Assembly: GCA_963697285.1 (NCBI GenBank)
Contig: CAVONI010000012.1
Span: forward strand, 1,249,822 to 1,313,821
Source of the DNA: JAEUQQ01 sp963697285
Lineage (GTDB): Bacteria; Acidobacteriota; Vicinamibacteria; Vicinamibacterales; JAFNAJ01
Direction of reading: 5' to 3'
Length of the DNA: 64,000 nucleotides
Part shown: piece by piece, positions 17,532 through 25,426 of the stretch
How positions within the stretch are numbered: position 1 is the stretch's first letter
Layout: each line of letters begins with the position of its first letter
Position numbers and translations under genes: made by a program
Notes under the pieces: model-generated
What the model saw: only the letters and a program-made list of their open reading frames with translations
Database searches by the model: none
What the model was told of the DNA's origin: nothing

Positions 17532-17782
17532 CGTTCACCATCGAACTCGAACACGAAGACGACGGGCGCTGGCTCGCAGAGGTGCCTGGTCTTGCCGGGG
17601 TCATGTGCTACGGACAGAACCGAGACGATGCCGTAGCGCGCGTTCAGGCGCTGGCACTGCGAGTCCTGGCTGAGCGCCTGGAGCACGGCGAAGGACCACC
17701 GGAGTTGTTCGATGAAGAGATCGGCCCACGGATGCTGGCGCGCGTGGCAAGGGTGACCGGACTCAGTCCCGACGACCTCTGA
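17528..17782 (+). CDS. HicB-like antitoxin, orphan
   Basis: An 84-residue protein that starts with GTG at 17528 and overlaps the end of the DUF2784 gene by 4 bp. The N-terminal half (FTIELEHEDDGRWLAEVPGL, then GVMCYGQNRDDAVARVQAL) is the HicB partial RNase-H-like fold that binds HicA. The C-terminal RHH/HTH domain of longer HicB proteins is not evident. No HicA toxin is present in the 75 bp before the next gene, so it is an orphan or a UPF0150-type regulator. Confidence 0.75.
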   Translation: MTFTIELEHEDDGRWLAEVPGLAGVMCYGQNRDDAVARVQALALRVLAERLEHGEGPPELFDEEIGPRMLARVARVTGLSPDDL

Positions 17783-17829
17783 ACTGCGAGGCGCGTGCGC
17801 CGCCGGCGTCCTCGTCCTAGGAGTAACGC

Positions 17830-17858
17830 GGGCCGCACTGGGGTGCGGCCCCTGCACC
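17830..17858. repeat. dispersed palindromic repeat, copy 1
   Basis: The core reads GGGCCGCACTGGGGTGCGGC followed by CCCTGCACC and forms a hairpin with a GGCCGCAC/GTGCGGCC stem. It abuts the 3' end of the double adenylate kinase gene, where it may also act as a transcription stop between two convergent genes. Confidence 0.75.
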
Positions 17859-19027
17859 TACCGCATGTTCCTGAAGCCGTCTTCGATCACGGCGGCCAGG
17901 CGCGCGAAGACGTCGTCGAACGTGCCCATGCCGTCGATCCTGATCACCTCGTGCCGCTCCATGTACTTCTGGATGACCGGCACGGTCTTGGTCTCGTGCT
18001 CCTGCAGGCGCTTCACGATCTTCGCCGTGCTCGTGTCGTACGGCATGCACCGATCGGTCTTGCTCCGCTCGTCGAGGCGCGCGATCAGTTCGAGCGTTGG
18101 CACCTCGATGTCGATGATTCTCGAGATCGACGAGCCATGCTTCTTCAGCAGGGCGTCGAGGATGTACGACTGCACCAGCGTGCGCGGATACCCCTTGAAG
18201 ATGAACCCCTTCACGCCCTTCGAGTCCGCGAGCTTCTTCTCGATGAGCTGCACGACGATTTCGTCGGGCACCAACTGGCCGCTCTCGTACAGGCTCGTGA
18301 TGCGCTTGCCGGTCTCGCTGCCCTGCTTGATCTCGTGGTCGAGCATCGGCCCGGTCGCGACGTATTCGAGGCCGTAGGCCTTCGCCAGCGCCCTGCCCTG
18401 CGAGCCGCGGCCCGAACCGGGATAGCCGAAGAGGACGACGTTGAAGAGTCGCTTCGCGAGCTCGTTCCGGATGATGTCGCTGATGCTGCCGCGGACCTCG
18501 TCCACCGAGCGCGTCCCGTCCACCTCCACGTAGAGGCCGCGGTCACGGTAGAACTGCAGCACCGGCAGCGTCTTCTCGTTGTACTCGCGCAGCCGGTTGC
18601 GAATCACCGTCTCGTTGTCGTCGCTGCGGCCCGACGTGGTGCCCCGGTTCAACAGGCGCTTGACCGATTCCTCCTCGGGCACGTCGAGGCTGATGAGGCA
18701 GCTCAGCGACGTGTGGAGCTTCAGCATCAGGCCCTCGAGGATGTAGGCCTGGATGTAGGTGCGCGGGAAGCCATCGAACAGGAAGCCGTTCGAGCCGGGG
18801 TTGTCGGTGATCGTCTTCTCGATGACCTGCACGATGATCTCGTCGGAGCACCAGCCCGCCGGCGGCGATGATGCCCTGCGCCTCGAGCCCCAGCCGGGTC
18901 TTGCGGCCATCTCCTTCCGCAGCAGGTGGCCGGTCGAGATGTAGAACAGGTTGTGCTTCCTGACCAGGAACTCCGACTGCGTTCCCTTGCCAGCTCCGGG
19001 CGGACCAAACAGGGCGATGTTGAGCAC
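17858..19027 (-). CDS. tandem (two-domain) adenylate/nucleotide kinase, second domain degenerate
   Basis: A 389-residue protein made of two adenylate-kinase domains. Domain 1 (residues 1 to about 190) has the P-loop GPPGAGKGTQ, DGFPRTY and the SGRSDDN...R...Y LID-side arginines. Domain 2 has GYPGSGRGSQ, in which the P-loop Lys is Arg, KGYPRT in place of DGFPR, and no SGR.DD arginines. Domain 2 is therefore probably non-catalytic. A compensated double frameshift in domain 1 (one base lost near 18905, one gained near 18849) replaces an expected TRLGLEAQGIIAAG-like helix by 18 unrelated residues. Expected activity is AMP + ATP to 2 ADP. A short adenylate kinase elsewhere in the genome probably exists. 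Confidence 0.85.
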   Translation of the reverse strand: MLNIALFGPPGAGKGTQSEFLVRKHNLFYISTGHLLRKEMAARPGWGSRRRASSPPAGWCSDEIIVQVIEKTITDNPGSNGFLFDGFPRTYIQAYILEGLMLKLHTSLSCLISLDVPEEESVKRLLNRGTTSGRSDDNETVIRNRLREYNEKTLPVLQFYRDRGLYVEVDGTRSVDEVRGSISDIIRNELAKRLFNVVLFGYPGSGRGSQGRALAKAYGLEYVATGPMLDHEIKQGSETGKRITSLYESGQLVPDEIVVQLIEKKLADSKGVKGFIFKGYPRTLVQSYILDALLKKHGSSISRIIDIEVPTLELIARLDERSKTDRCMPYDTSTAKIVKRLQEHETKTVPVIQKYMERHEVIRIDGMGTFDDVFARLAAVIEDGFRNMR

Positions 19028-19176
19028 GGGGTGATTGTCTCACGCTGTGACGCACCGCGCCCGCAGGACGCGAACGATCCCACGTCGCGGGAGGCGTTCC
19101 CGCAGCCCATCCGCTGCGCCCTGGCGGCCGGCCGCTGCGGTATAGAATGCTGCCGTACCCGTTTCATACGTTCGCC

Positions 19177-20577
19177 ATGTTCCTTTCCCTCGTCCTTGCC
19201 GGCCTGTTGGTCGGCCAGGCGGCGCCGGCGCCCGTGCAGGCCACCGCGGCAGACACCAATCTGCTCGCCGCGGCGAAGCTCGGCGACCTTGCGCGCGCCC
19301 GCGACCTGCTGTCGGCTGGCGCGAGCGTGAACGCGACCGACCGGCGCGGCTTCACGCCGCTCATGTGGGCCTGTGCGAACGGCAGCGTGCCCGTGGTGAC
19401 GCTGCTGATCGAGAACCGCGCGTCGGTCGATGCGCGCGCAGGCGACGGCACCACCGCCCTGCTGCTGGCGGCGGCAAATGGGTTCACCGACATCGTTCGC
19501 GCGCTGCTCGAGCGCGGCGCCGACGTCAGCGCTGCCAGCGGCGGCCTCACGGCGCGCGAGTACGCGCTCGCCCGCGGGCACACGGACATCGCCGAACTGC
19601 TCGGGAGTGCAGAGACGCTCGGCAGCCGCCTGCTGCAGGCAGCGACCGAGGGGCACGACATGGTCGTGAGGCAGTTGCTCTCGGCGGGCGCCCCTGTCAA
19701 CGTCACCGACGCGCAGGGGGCGACCGCGTTGATGATCGCCGCGCGGAACGGCGACCTCGGCATCCTGCAGGCGCTGCTGACGAAGGGCGCCGACGCATCT
19801 GTCCGCGACGCACACGGACGGACGGTCTTCGAGTGGGCAGCGCCATCACCGTCCACGGCGACGTACGTCGAGGCGTTCCTGCGCGACCGCGGCATCACGA
19901 ACGAGGCCGCGCGCGCGAGCGTGACGCCGCAAGCGCCGCAGGTGAAGGCCAGCCTCGCGGCACTGGCCGACCTCATGGCCCGCGTTCCCCCGGTGCGAGA
20001 CGACGTGCGCAGAGACAGGCAACGCGCCAACGCAGGGCTGTCACAGCTCCCTGCGCTCTCGGCGAACTGGCAACGCGCCAACACGGCGCTGTCACAGCTC
20101 CTGGCGCTGTCGGCGAAGTGGCCGGCCAACTCCCCGGACGACTACCGCGACAACCTTGCCGGGCACGTGTCAGCGCTGGATGACGCGGTCAAGGCCGGCG
20201 ACGCGGCACGCCTGGCCGCAACGCTGCAGTCCGTCGCCGACGACCTCGAGATCAAGCTCGATCACTGCACGAGGAGCGGAGGCACGCTGGGAGGGTCCGT
20301 CGTCGTGCGCGTGCGGACGCTGCAGGGCAGCGAGGAGCGAAAGAGCTGGCAGGTGTTCTACATCCCGAAGGTGTTCGAGGCGGCGGCCAACACCAGCCCC
20401 GATCTCTTTCCGCGGTTGAGCAGTCCGACCGACACCGCGCTCGTGCCGGGCCGTTACGTGATGTGGGTGCGCGATCCCGTGACGGCGCGGACGGGCGAAC
20501 GGACCCTCGTCCGTGTCGGAGGGGGTGTGAAGGAACTGCTCCTCGACCTGCCGGTTCCCGCCGTGCCAGCGCGATGA
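19177..20577 (+). CDS. secreted ankyrin-repeat protein
   Basis: A protein of about 466 residues with a signal peptide (MFLSLVLAGLLVGQAAPA). An ATG 30 bp upstream is also in frame; the downstream one is favoured because a decayed paralogous N-terminus at 41351 begins at the equivalent Met. About six ankyrin repeats follow (for example TPLMWACANGSVPVVTLLIE and TALLLAAANGFTDIVRALLE). A short internal duplication (NAGLSQLPALSANW / NTALSQLLALSAKW) precedes a C-terminal beta-rich domain (SFWQV..., RDPVTARTGERTLVRVGG). Protein-binding role in the periplasm or at the cell surface. The stop overlaps the start of the TIR gene (ATGA), so the two are coupled. Confidence 0.85.
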   Translation: MFLSLVLAGLLVGQAAPAPVQATAADTNLLAAAKLGDLARARDLLSAGASVNATDRRGFTPLMWACANGSVPVVTLLIENRASVDARAGDGTTALLLAAANGFTDIVRALLERGADVSAASGGLTAREYALARGHTDIAELLGSAETLGSRLLQAATEGHDMVVRQLLSAGAPVNVTDAQGATALMIAARNGDLGILQALLTKGADASVRDAHGRTVFEWAAPSPSTATYVEAFLRDRGITNEAARASVTPQAPQVKASLAALADLMARVPPVRDDVRRDRQRANAGLSQLPALSANWQRANTALSQLLALSAKWPANSPDDYRDNLAGHVSALDDAVKAGDAARLAATLQSVADDLEIKLDHCTRSGGTLGGSVVVRVRTLQGSEERKSWQVFYIPKVFEAAANTSPDLFPRLSSPTDTALVPGRYVMWVRDPVTARTGERTLVRVGGGVKELLLDLPVPAVPAR

Positions 20578-21602
20578 GCGACGGCGCAGCCCTGCTGCGG
20601 GGCCATCGACGCACGTGGCTCGCCGTCGCGGCGGTCGTGGTTGCCGGCGCGGGTGCCGCCCTTGCGCCCCAGCCGGTGGTCGTGGACGACGCGGCCAGCC
20701 GATCGACGTTCGCGGCGCTCGCATCTGCCGCCATCGTCGCGCTCGCCATGCTGCCGCTTGCGGTCTGGCGCAGCCGCGCACGGCCGAAGGCCTGGATGGC
20801 GGTGGCGATCGTGGCGCTGGCGCTCGGCCTGGGATCGTTCTCGGCCGGCGGCTACGCGCAGCGCGCGTGCATCGCCAGCTACGCCGGCACGCCCGTCATC
20901 ATCGGCACCGAGTTGACGCCGCTCGGAACGACGTACGTCCAGGCGAACCCGGAGCTTTCGAGCGCCGAGCTCCTCTTCGATGCGGCCGGCGCGGCCGAGC
21001 GGATATGGACGCGGACGTCGATCAACCGATGCAGCGCGCTGGTGAGCAGCACGCACTTCCTGTGGATCCCGTTCCTCGTCGTGTGCCTGCTGGCCACCGT
21101 GCAGGCCGTGGCGACGACGAAGCTCCTGACGATCGGCCGCGGCACGCCGACAGCACGGGCCGATGCGCCCGTCGCGGCGCGCTACGACGTGTTCATGAGT
21201 TACCGGCACGACGGCGCCGACGCCGAGTTCGCCCACGACCTCGTCGAGGCCCTCGAGGCCGACGGCTACCGTGTTGCGATCGACGAGCGCGACTTCCCCG
21301 CCAACGCGAGCTTCCTGCAGGAGATGGAGCGCTGCGTGCGCGAGAGCCGCTTCACGGTGGCGGTGATCTCGCCGCGCTACTTCGACAGCGGCCACACCGA
21401 GGAAGAAGCGATCATCACCAAGGTGCTCGACATGGGCGACAGGCGGCGACGCCTGATCCCGGTCGTGATCGAACAAGTCGCCATGCCCGCGTGGCTCTAC
21501 GGCATCGTCGGCATCGACTGGACCAAGCGCGATCCGGTGGTGGATCCACTCGAGAAACTCAAGGCCACACTGGGTACGCCGCTGGGCAGGCAACGAGCGT
21601 GA
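20574..21602 (+). CDS. membrane-anchored TIR-domain protein
   Basis: A 342-residue protein. ATG 20574 overlaps the ankyrin gene stop. Three hydrophobic segments plus one more near residue 165 (WIPFLVVCLLATVQAV) anchor it; the cytoplasmic C-terminal half is a TIR domain beginning YDVFMSYRHDGADAEFAHDL with SPRYFDSGHTEEE further on. The box-1 YDVFMSY and the Glu-rich SxxYxxS...E segment fit TIR NADases; the putative catalytic Glu is in HTEEEA. The segment between helices has two Cys (RACIASYAG and NRCSALV) that could pair in the periplasm. Coupling to a secreted ankyrin protein suggests a sensor/effector pair. Role in defence is inference. Confidence 0.82.
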   Translation: MSDGAALLRGHRRTWLAVAAVVVAGAGAALAPQPVVVDDAASRSTFAALASAAIVALAMLPLAVWRSRARPKAWMAVAIVALALGLGSFSAGGYAQRACIASYAGTPVIIGTELTPLGTTYVQANPELSSAELLFDAAGAAERIWTRTSINRCSALVSSTHFLWIPFLVVCLLATVQAVATTKLLTIGRGTPTARADAPVAARYDVFMSYRHDGADAEFAHDLVEALEADGYRVAIDERDFPANASFLQEMERCVRESRFTVAVISPRYFDSGHTEEEAIITKVLDMGDRRRRLIPVVIEQVAMPAWLYGIVGIDWTKRDPVVDPLEKLKATLGTPLGRQRA

Positions 21603-21729
21603 CGCGGCACAGGAGCCGCACGTGAAGCAACCGCACGTGAACCGCACGTGAAGGCTGCACGCGAAGGCAGGAGCCCCCAGGAAGCGTGTGGTATCCTGCC
21701 CGTCCACTTTTCAAGAAGGCGGTAGACCC

Positions 21730-22233
21730 ATGGTGCTGACCAGGCCCGAGCTCGTGAGTGCCCTGCAGAACGAAGTCCGCATCCTGTTGCACCTTGCCGG
21801 CAAGGTCGATCGCGCGAAGCTCGACTACCGCCCGACGCCGAAGCAGCGCAGCACGATCGAGTTGCTGAAGTACCTGACCATGATGGGCCCCGTGCTCGTG
21901 CAGGCCATCAAGGCCGGCGCATTCGACCCGGCCGCGTGGACGGCCGCGGAGCAGGCCGCGACCGCGCGCGACTTCGACGCGACGCTTGCGGCGATTCGCG
22001 AACAGGCCGACACCTACGCGGCGCTGCTGGCCGACATGTCGGACGCCGACCTGCGTGCAGAGATCGAGCTGTTCGGCGACACGGCCACACGCGGCGCGCA
22101 GTTGGTCAACATCGTGCTCTGCGGCTGCGCGGCGTACCGCACGCAGTTGTTCCTGTACCTGAAGGCCTCGGGCCGCGACGAACTCGACTCGATGAACCTC
22201 TGGGCCGGCGTCGATGCTCCGGCGGCGAGCTGA
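21730..22233 (+). CDS. DinB-like four-helix protein
   Basis: A 167-residue protein starting MVLTRPELVSALQNEVRILL after an AAGGCGG site. The helical pattern (KLDYRPTPKQRSTIELLKYL, then LFLYLKASGRDELDS) matches the DinB/YfiT superfamily of four-helix bundles, in which three His usually bind a metal. Only one of those positions (LLHLAG) keeps a His, so metal binding is doubtful. The family is linked to stress and thiol-dependent transfer reactions; the substrate here is unknown. Confidence 0.72.
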   Translation: MVLTRPELVSALQNEVRILLHLAGKVDRAKLDYRPTPKQRSTIELLKYLTMMGPVLVQAIKAGAFDPAAWTAAEQAATARDFDATLAAIREQADTYAALLADMSDADLRAEIELFGDTATRGAQLVNIVLCGCAAYRTQLFLYLKASGRDELDSMNLWAGVDAPAAS

Positions 22234-22250
22234 CGCGTAATTGGGCCTCC

Positions 22251-22282
22251 GGGCCGCACTGGGGTGCGGCCCCTACACCTGG
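22251..22282. repeat. dispersed palindromic repeat, copy 2
   Basis: The same GGGCCGCAC...GTGCGGCCCC core with a CTACACCTGG tail, lying after the DinB-like gene. It is followed by a second conserved block at about 22300-22335 (GCGACCACGCCGCGGACGTC...) that is also seen after the copy at 34392, so the unit may be about 90 bp long. Confidence 0.75.
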
Positions 22283-22363
22283 GACAAGCCACGCGCGACC
22301 ACGCCGCGGACGTCCGTGGACGCTGGCGTGATCGCACAGCGTCCTCATCGGCCTGGTCGCCGT

Positions 22364-22440
22364 CACCGGGAATCCCATCACCGGGAATCCCATCACCGGG
22401 AATCCCATCACCGGATAATCCCGTCACCGGGAATCCCGTC
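22364..22440. repeat. tandem 15-bp repeat
   Basis: About five head-to-tail copies of CACCGGGAATCCCAT with slight drift toward the end (GATAATCCCGT, then GAATCCCGT). Each unit contains the small palindrome GGGAATCCC. It is non-coding, lies 85 bp upstream of the sulfatase start and could be a protein-binding array or a slippage product. Confidence 0.8.
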
Positions 22441-22525
22441 ATTGACGGGTTGGAAGGGTAGGCCTATGCTGGCGGCTCAACCTTGACCAACCGGGTGACG
22501 CTGCCCGCTGACCGGGAGATTGCAC

Positions 22526-24004
22526 GTGCCTTCACGCGCGGAAACGTGGCGCCGGGCCTTCGGGTGGCCGGCTGTCCTGGTGCTCTGGCTCGCCAGCGTC
22601 TCATGCAACGGAACGCCGGAGCGGGCCGCAGCGCGCCCACCCAATGTCGTCGTCATCCTGGTCGATGACCTCCGCTGGGACGACATCGGGGTCGCCGGGC
22701 ACCCATGGGCGCAGACGCCGGCGATCGACCAGGTCTCACGCGAGGGCGTCCGCTTCCTCAACGCGTTCGCGACCACCCCGCTCTGCTCGCCCAGCCGCGC
22801 GGCGATCCTCACCGGCCAGTACGCGCACACGAACGGCATCATCGACAACACCGCGCGCGATGCGGCAAGCCATCAGCTCGGCACCTTCGCCATCCCGCTG
22901 AAGGGGGCCGGCTACCAGACCGGCTTCTTCGGGAAGTGGCACATGGGGAACGACGACTCGCGCCGGCCCGGGTGGACGCACTGGGTGTCGATGAAGGGAC
23001 AGGGCGAGGCGATCAACCCGAAGCTGAACGTCGACGGCGAGCGCCTCGAGGCGTCTGGCTACGTGACGGACGTCCTCACCGACTACGTCGTCAAGTTCAT
23101 GAAGCAGTCGCAGGGGAAGCCGTTCATGGTCTTCCTGGCACACAAGGCCCTGCATCCCAACATGCAGCAGAGCGACGATGGCAGCGTGGCGCCGGTGCGG
23201 GGACAGGGCGCCGGGTTCGTCCCCGCCGAGCGGCACCGGGGCCGCTACGCGAATGCCGTGGTGCCGAGGCGCCCGAATGCGACCGTGCCGGTCACCGGGA
23301 AGCCCGCGCTGCAGCGCACGATCGAGGGGCTGCCGCCACTCGGTCCGGCAACGGGAACGCCCGACAAGGACGTCCGCGACCGGCTCGAGATGCTGCTGGG
23401 CGTGGACGAGAGCCTCCAGCGCATCCGGCAGGTGCTCGGCGAGATGGGGGAACTCGACAACACGGTCCTGATCGTCACCAGCGACCACGGCTACTTCTAC
23501 GGTGAGCACGGGCTGAACGAGGAGCGGCGGCTGGCATACGAGGAGACGGTGCGGATCCCGCTCATCATCCGGTTCCCGCGCATGGCGCGCGCCGGCACGA
23601 CGCCGGCACAGATGGCCCAGATCATCGACGTCGCCCCGACCGTCCTCGCGCTGGCCGGCGTGCCCGACACGGTGCCACGGCAGGGTCGATCCCTCGTGCC
23701 GCTCCTCGAGGGCTCGCCGACCAACTGGCGGTCGTCGGTGCTGTTCGAGTACTACACCGACCGCGTCTTCCCGCGGGCGCTCGACATGGGCTACCAGGCC
23801 GTGCGCACCGAGCGTCACAAGTACATCCACTACGTCGACCTGCCCGGCATGGACGAGATCTACGACCTCGAGGCCGATCCGAACGAGTTGGACAACCTGG
23901 TGGGCAAGCCGGCCGGTGAGAAGTTGCTTCCCACCCTCCAGGCGGAGTTGGGGCGGCTCCAGCGCGAGACCGGATACCGCGCCGACTTCAAGGGCTACCG
24001 TTAG
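22526..24004 (+). CDS. sulfatase (formylglycine-dependent), exported
   Basis: A 492-residue arylsulfatase-family hydrolase. GTG 22526 follows GGGAG; a TTG 6 bp upstream is also in frame. The N-terminus has a basic stretch, a hydrophobic core (WPAVLVLWLASVSC) and a Cys that may be lipidated. Sulfatase motifs: VVVILVDDLRWDDIG with two metal-binding Asp, and PLCSPSRAAILTGQ, where the Cys of CSPSR becomes formylglycine. Later blocks are FFGKWHMG and TSDHGYFYGEHG. It should remove sulfate esters from polysaccharides or small sulfated compounds. The required formylglycine-generating enzyme is not in the window. Confidence 0.9.
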   Translation: MPSRAETWRRAFGWPAVLVLWLASVSCNGTPERAAARPPNVVVILVDDLRWDDIGVAGHPWAQTPAIDQVSREGVRFLNAFATTPLCSPSRAAILTGQYAHTNGIIDNTARDAASHQLGTFAIPLKGAGYQTGFFGKWHMGNDDSRRPGWTHWVSMKGQGEAINPKLNVDGERLEASGYVTDVLTDYVVKFMKQSQGKPFMVFLAHKALHPNMQQSDDGSVAPVRGQGAGFVPAERHRGRYANAVVPRRPNATVPVTGKPALQRTIEGLPPLGPATGTPDKDVRDRLEMLLGVDESLQRIRQVLGEMGELDNTVLIVTSDHGYFYGEHGLNEERRLAYEETVRIPLIIRFPRMARAGTTPAQMAQIIDVAPTVLALAGVPDTVPRQGRSLVPLLEGSPTNWRSSVLFEYYTDRVFPRALDMGYQAVRTERHKYIHYVDLPGMDEIYDLEADPNELDNLVGKPAGEKLLPTLQAELGRLQRETGYRADFKGYR

Positions 24005-24444
24005 CCGCGGGCGTCGAGGCGGCGTCGGGACCGTGGCGGGGTGGGCGGGCACCACGCGCCGTTTCGAGATGCGGCGTCGTTCTGCCGAACGCACCTTCCG
24101 TGCCGGCGACAAAATGCGCTGCCCGCAGCGACTTCTGCGTTGACCTTCACAGCGAGATTCCCGGAAACGTTGGGGAGTTCGCCCATTTCAGCAATTGGCC
24201 TTTTTTTTGCTCAGCTAGATCTCACACCGGACTTCGGTTCGCACGTGGCAGTGGTCACGATCTGTTCCTCGTGGCGCGCCGCCGCTCGAGTGCCTGCTTA
24301 CCCACCGATGCACCGGTGGGTGGACCTCACTCCAGCAGTGGTCTCTCGCCGCCTGCGCGACCTGCCGCGCCGGTTCCACGTTCGACAGTTCACGCACGGG
24401 CACCAGCGGCGGCTGTGGCCGCGCACGCAGATGGAGAGAATACG
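24005..24444. other. 440-bp intergenic region upstream of PEP-CTERM gene
   Basis: No coding sequence is convincing here. It holds a sigma-54 promoter (24195-24212) and then a leader of about 230 bp that is long for a bacterial gene and could hold an enhancer-binding or RNA regulatory element. Base composition is lower in GC than the surrounding genes between about 24080 and 24260. Confidence 0.6.
24195..24212 (+). promoter_or_regulatory. sigma-54 promoter of PEP-CTERM gene
   Basis: The sequence TTGGCCTTTTTTTTGCTC fits the -24/-12 consensus TGGCAC-N5-TTGC, with GG (24197-24198) and GC (24209-24210) separated by exactly 10 bases. It faces the PEP-CTERM gene at 24445. PEP-CTERM genes are known in other bacteria to be under sigma-54 and the PrsK/PrsR system, which agrees with this. 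Confidence 0.75.
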
Positions 24445-25161
24445 ATGACGCTTCGGTCCTGGCAGGCAGTACTCAGTTTCGCGGCGGCTGTGGCCGTGCC
24501 CGGTGTCGCCAACGCGGGCGCGATCACCTCGTTCACCAACTTGCCGACCTACCAGGCGGCGCTCGGCGGGGCGACTGAAACCGTGGAGACCTTCGGGAAC
24601 GTTGCCCGCTTCCCGATCTCGACGGGCGTGCTCAACAGCAGCACGAATCTCGTGGTCGCGTTCGGCTCAGCGATCACGCCCGGGCTGATCCAGCCCGGCG
24701 TCACCTACTCCACGCCCATCGGGTCGGGAAACTTCTTCAATATCGACTTCGGTGCCGATTACGTCGGCGGGTTCCTCGACTCCATTACCAATCCCACCGA
24801 CCCCACCAAGGTGCTGACGACCACCTTCGTGAATCCGGTGAGCGCGTTCGGTTTCGTCACATCGCGCACTCTCAACACGTCGCTGAACATCACGATCAAC
24901 TTCACCTCGGGCCCGGCGTTCCAGGCGAACAACATCGCCATTCCGTCGGGCGGCATGATGTTCTTCGGCTGGCAAAGCGCCCAGGCCGACATCGTGTCGG
25001 CGGTGATCGACATGGCCGGAGCCATGGCTTTTGCGGTGGACGACTTCCGCTTCGCCACGAGCGCTGCGACCGTGCCGGAGCCAGGCACGCTCGTCCTGAT
25101 GGGACTTGGCGTGCTCCTCGGCGGCGCACGGGGTCGCCGGGCGCGTTCGGCTCGGAGCTAG
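24445..25161 (+). CDS. PEP-CTERM sorted exported protein
   Basis: A 238-residue exported protein. ATG 24445 follows GGAGAG. Signal peptide: WQAVLSFAAAVAVPGVANAG. The body is Ser/Thr/Asn-rich and beta-stranded (TTTFVNPVSAFGFVTSRTLN, then NITINFTSGPAF), resembling a carbohydrate-binding or adhesin-like jellyroll. The C-terminus is the PEP-CTERM tripartite signal: VPEPGTL, a hydrophobic helix (VLMGLGVLLGG) and a basic RGRRARSARS end. Exosortase should cut at PEP and link or release the protein into the exopolysaccharide matrix. Transcription probably starts from the sigma-54 promoter at 24195-24212. Confidence 0.88.
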   Translation: MTLRSWQAVLSFAAAVAVPGVANAGAITSFTNLPTYQAALGGATETVETFGNVARFPISTGVLNSSTNLVVAFGSAITPGLIQPGVTYSTPIGSGNFFNIDFGADYVGGFLDSITNPTDPTKVLTTTFVNPVSAFGFVTSRTLNTSLNITINFTSGPAFQANNIAIPSGGMMFFGWQSAQADIVSAVIDMAGAMAFAVDDFRFATSAATVPEPGTLVLMGLGVLLGGARGRRARSARS

Positions 25162-25199
25162 GAAGATGGCGTTCGAGGACCTGGTCCCCCGTCGTGCGG

Positions 25200-25262
25200 G
25201 GGCCAGGCCTTGAAGAATGCTGCGATGACAGACGTGACCTCTTGGGGGGTTACGACGCGATC
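25200..25262. repeat. copy of the dipeptide-epimerase 3' flank
   Basis: About 60 bp (from CTTGAAGAATGCTGCGATGA to the TTACGACGCGATC end) closely matches 42673-42732, which spans the stop codon and downstream flank of the epimerase gene. It includes the same potential hairpin (GTGACC...GGTTAC). It marks a recombination or gene-remnant footprint rather than a functional gene. Confidence 0.6.
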
Positions 25263-25426
25263 GTCGCCACGCCAACGACTTCGTGACCTCGGCGTCGAAG
25301 TGGAGGTCAAAGTGGCCGGTGAATGTCCTGATACCACCAGGTGTGACGTGACAAGATCGCGCAAACAGGCGCTTCGACCGCGTTCTTCCTGAAGCCCGGA
25401 GCCTGAAGCCGATTGTCGGATCAGGG

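Noticed and set aside
17783..17857. A search for HicA next to the HicB-like gene
   Set aside because: Only a palindromic repeat and no coding sequence fit here.
22364..22440. CRISPR-like short repeats
   Set aside because: The units are contiguous with no unique spacers and no cas genes are present.
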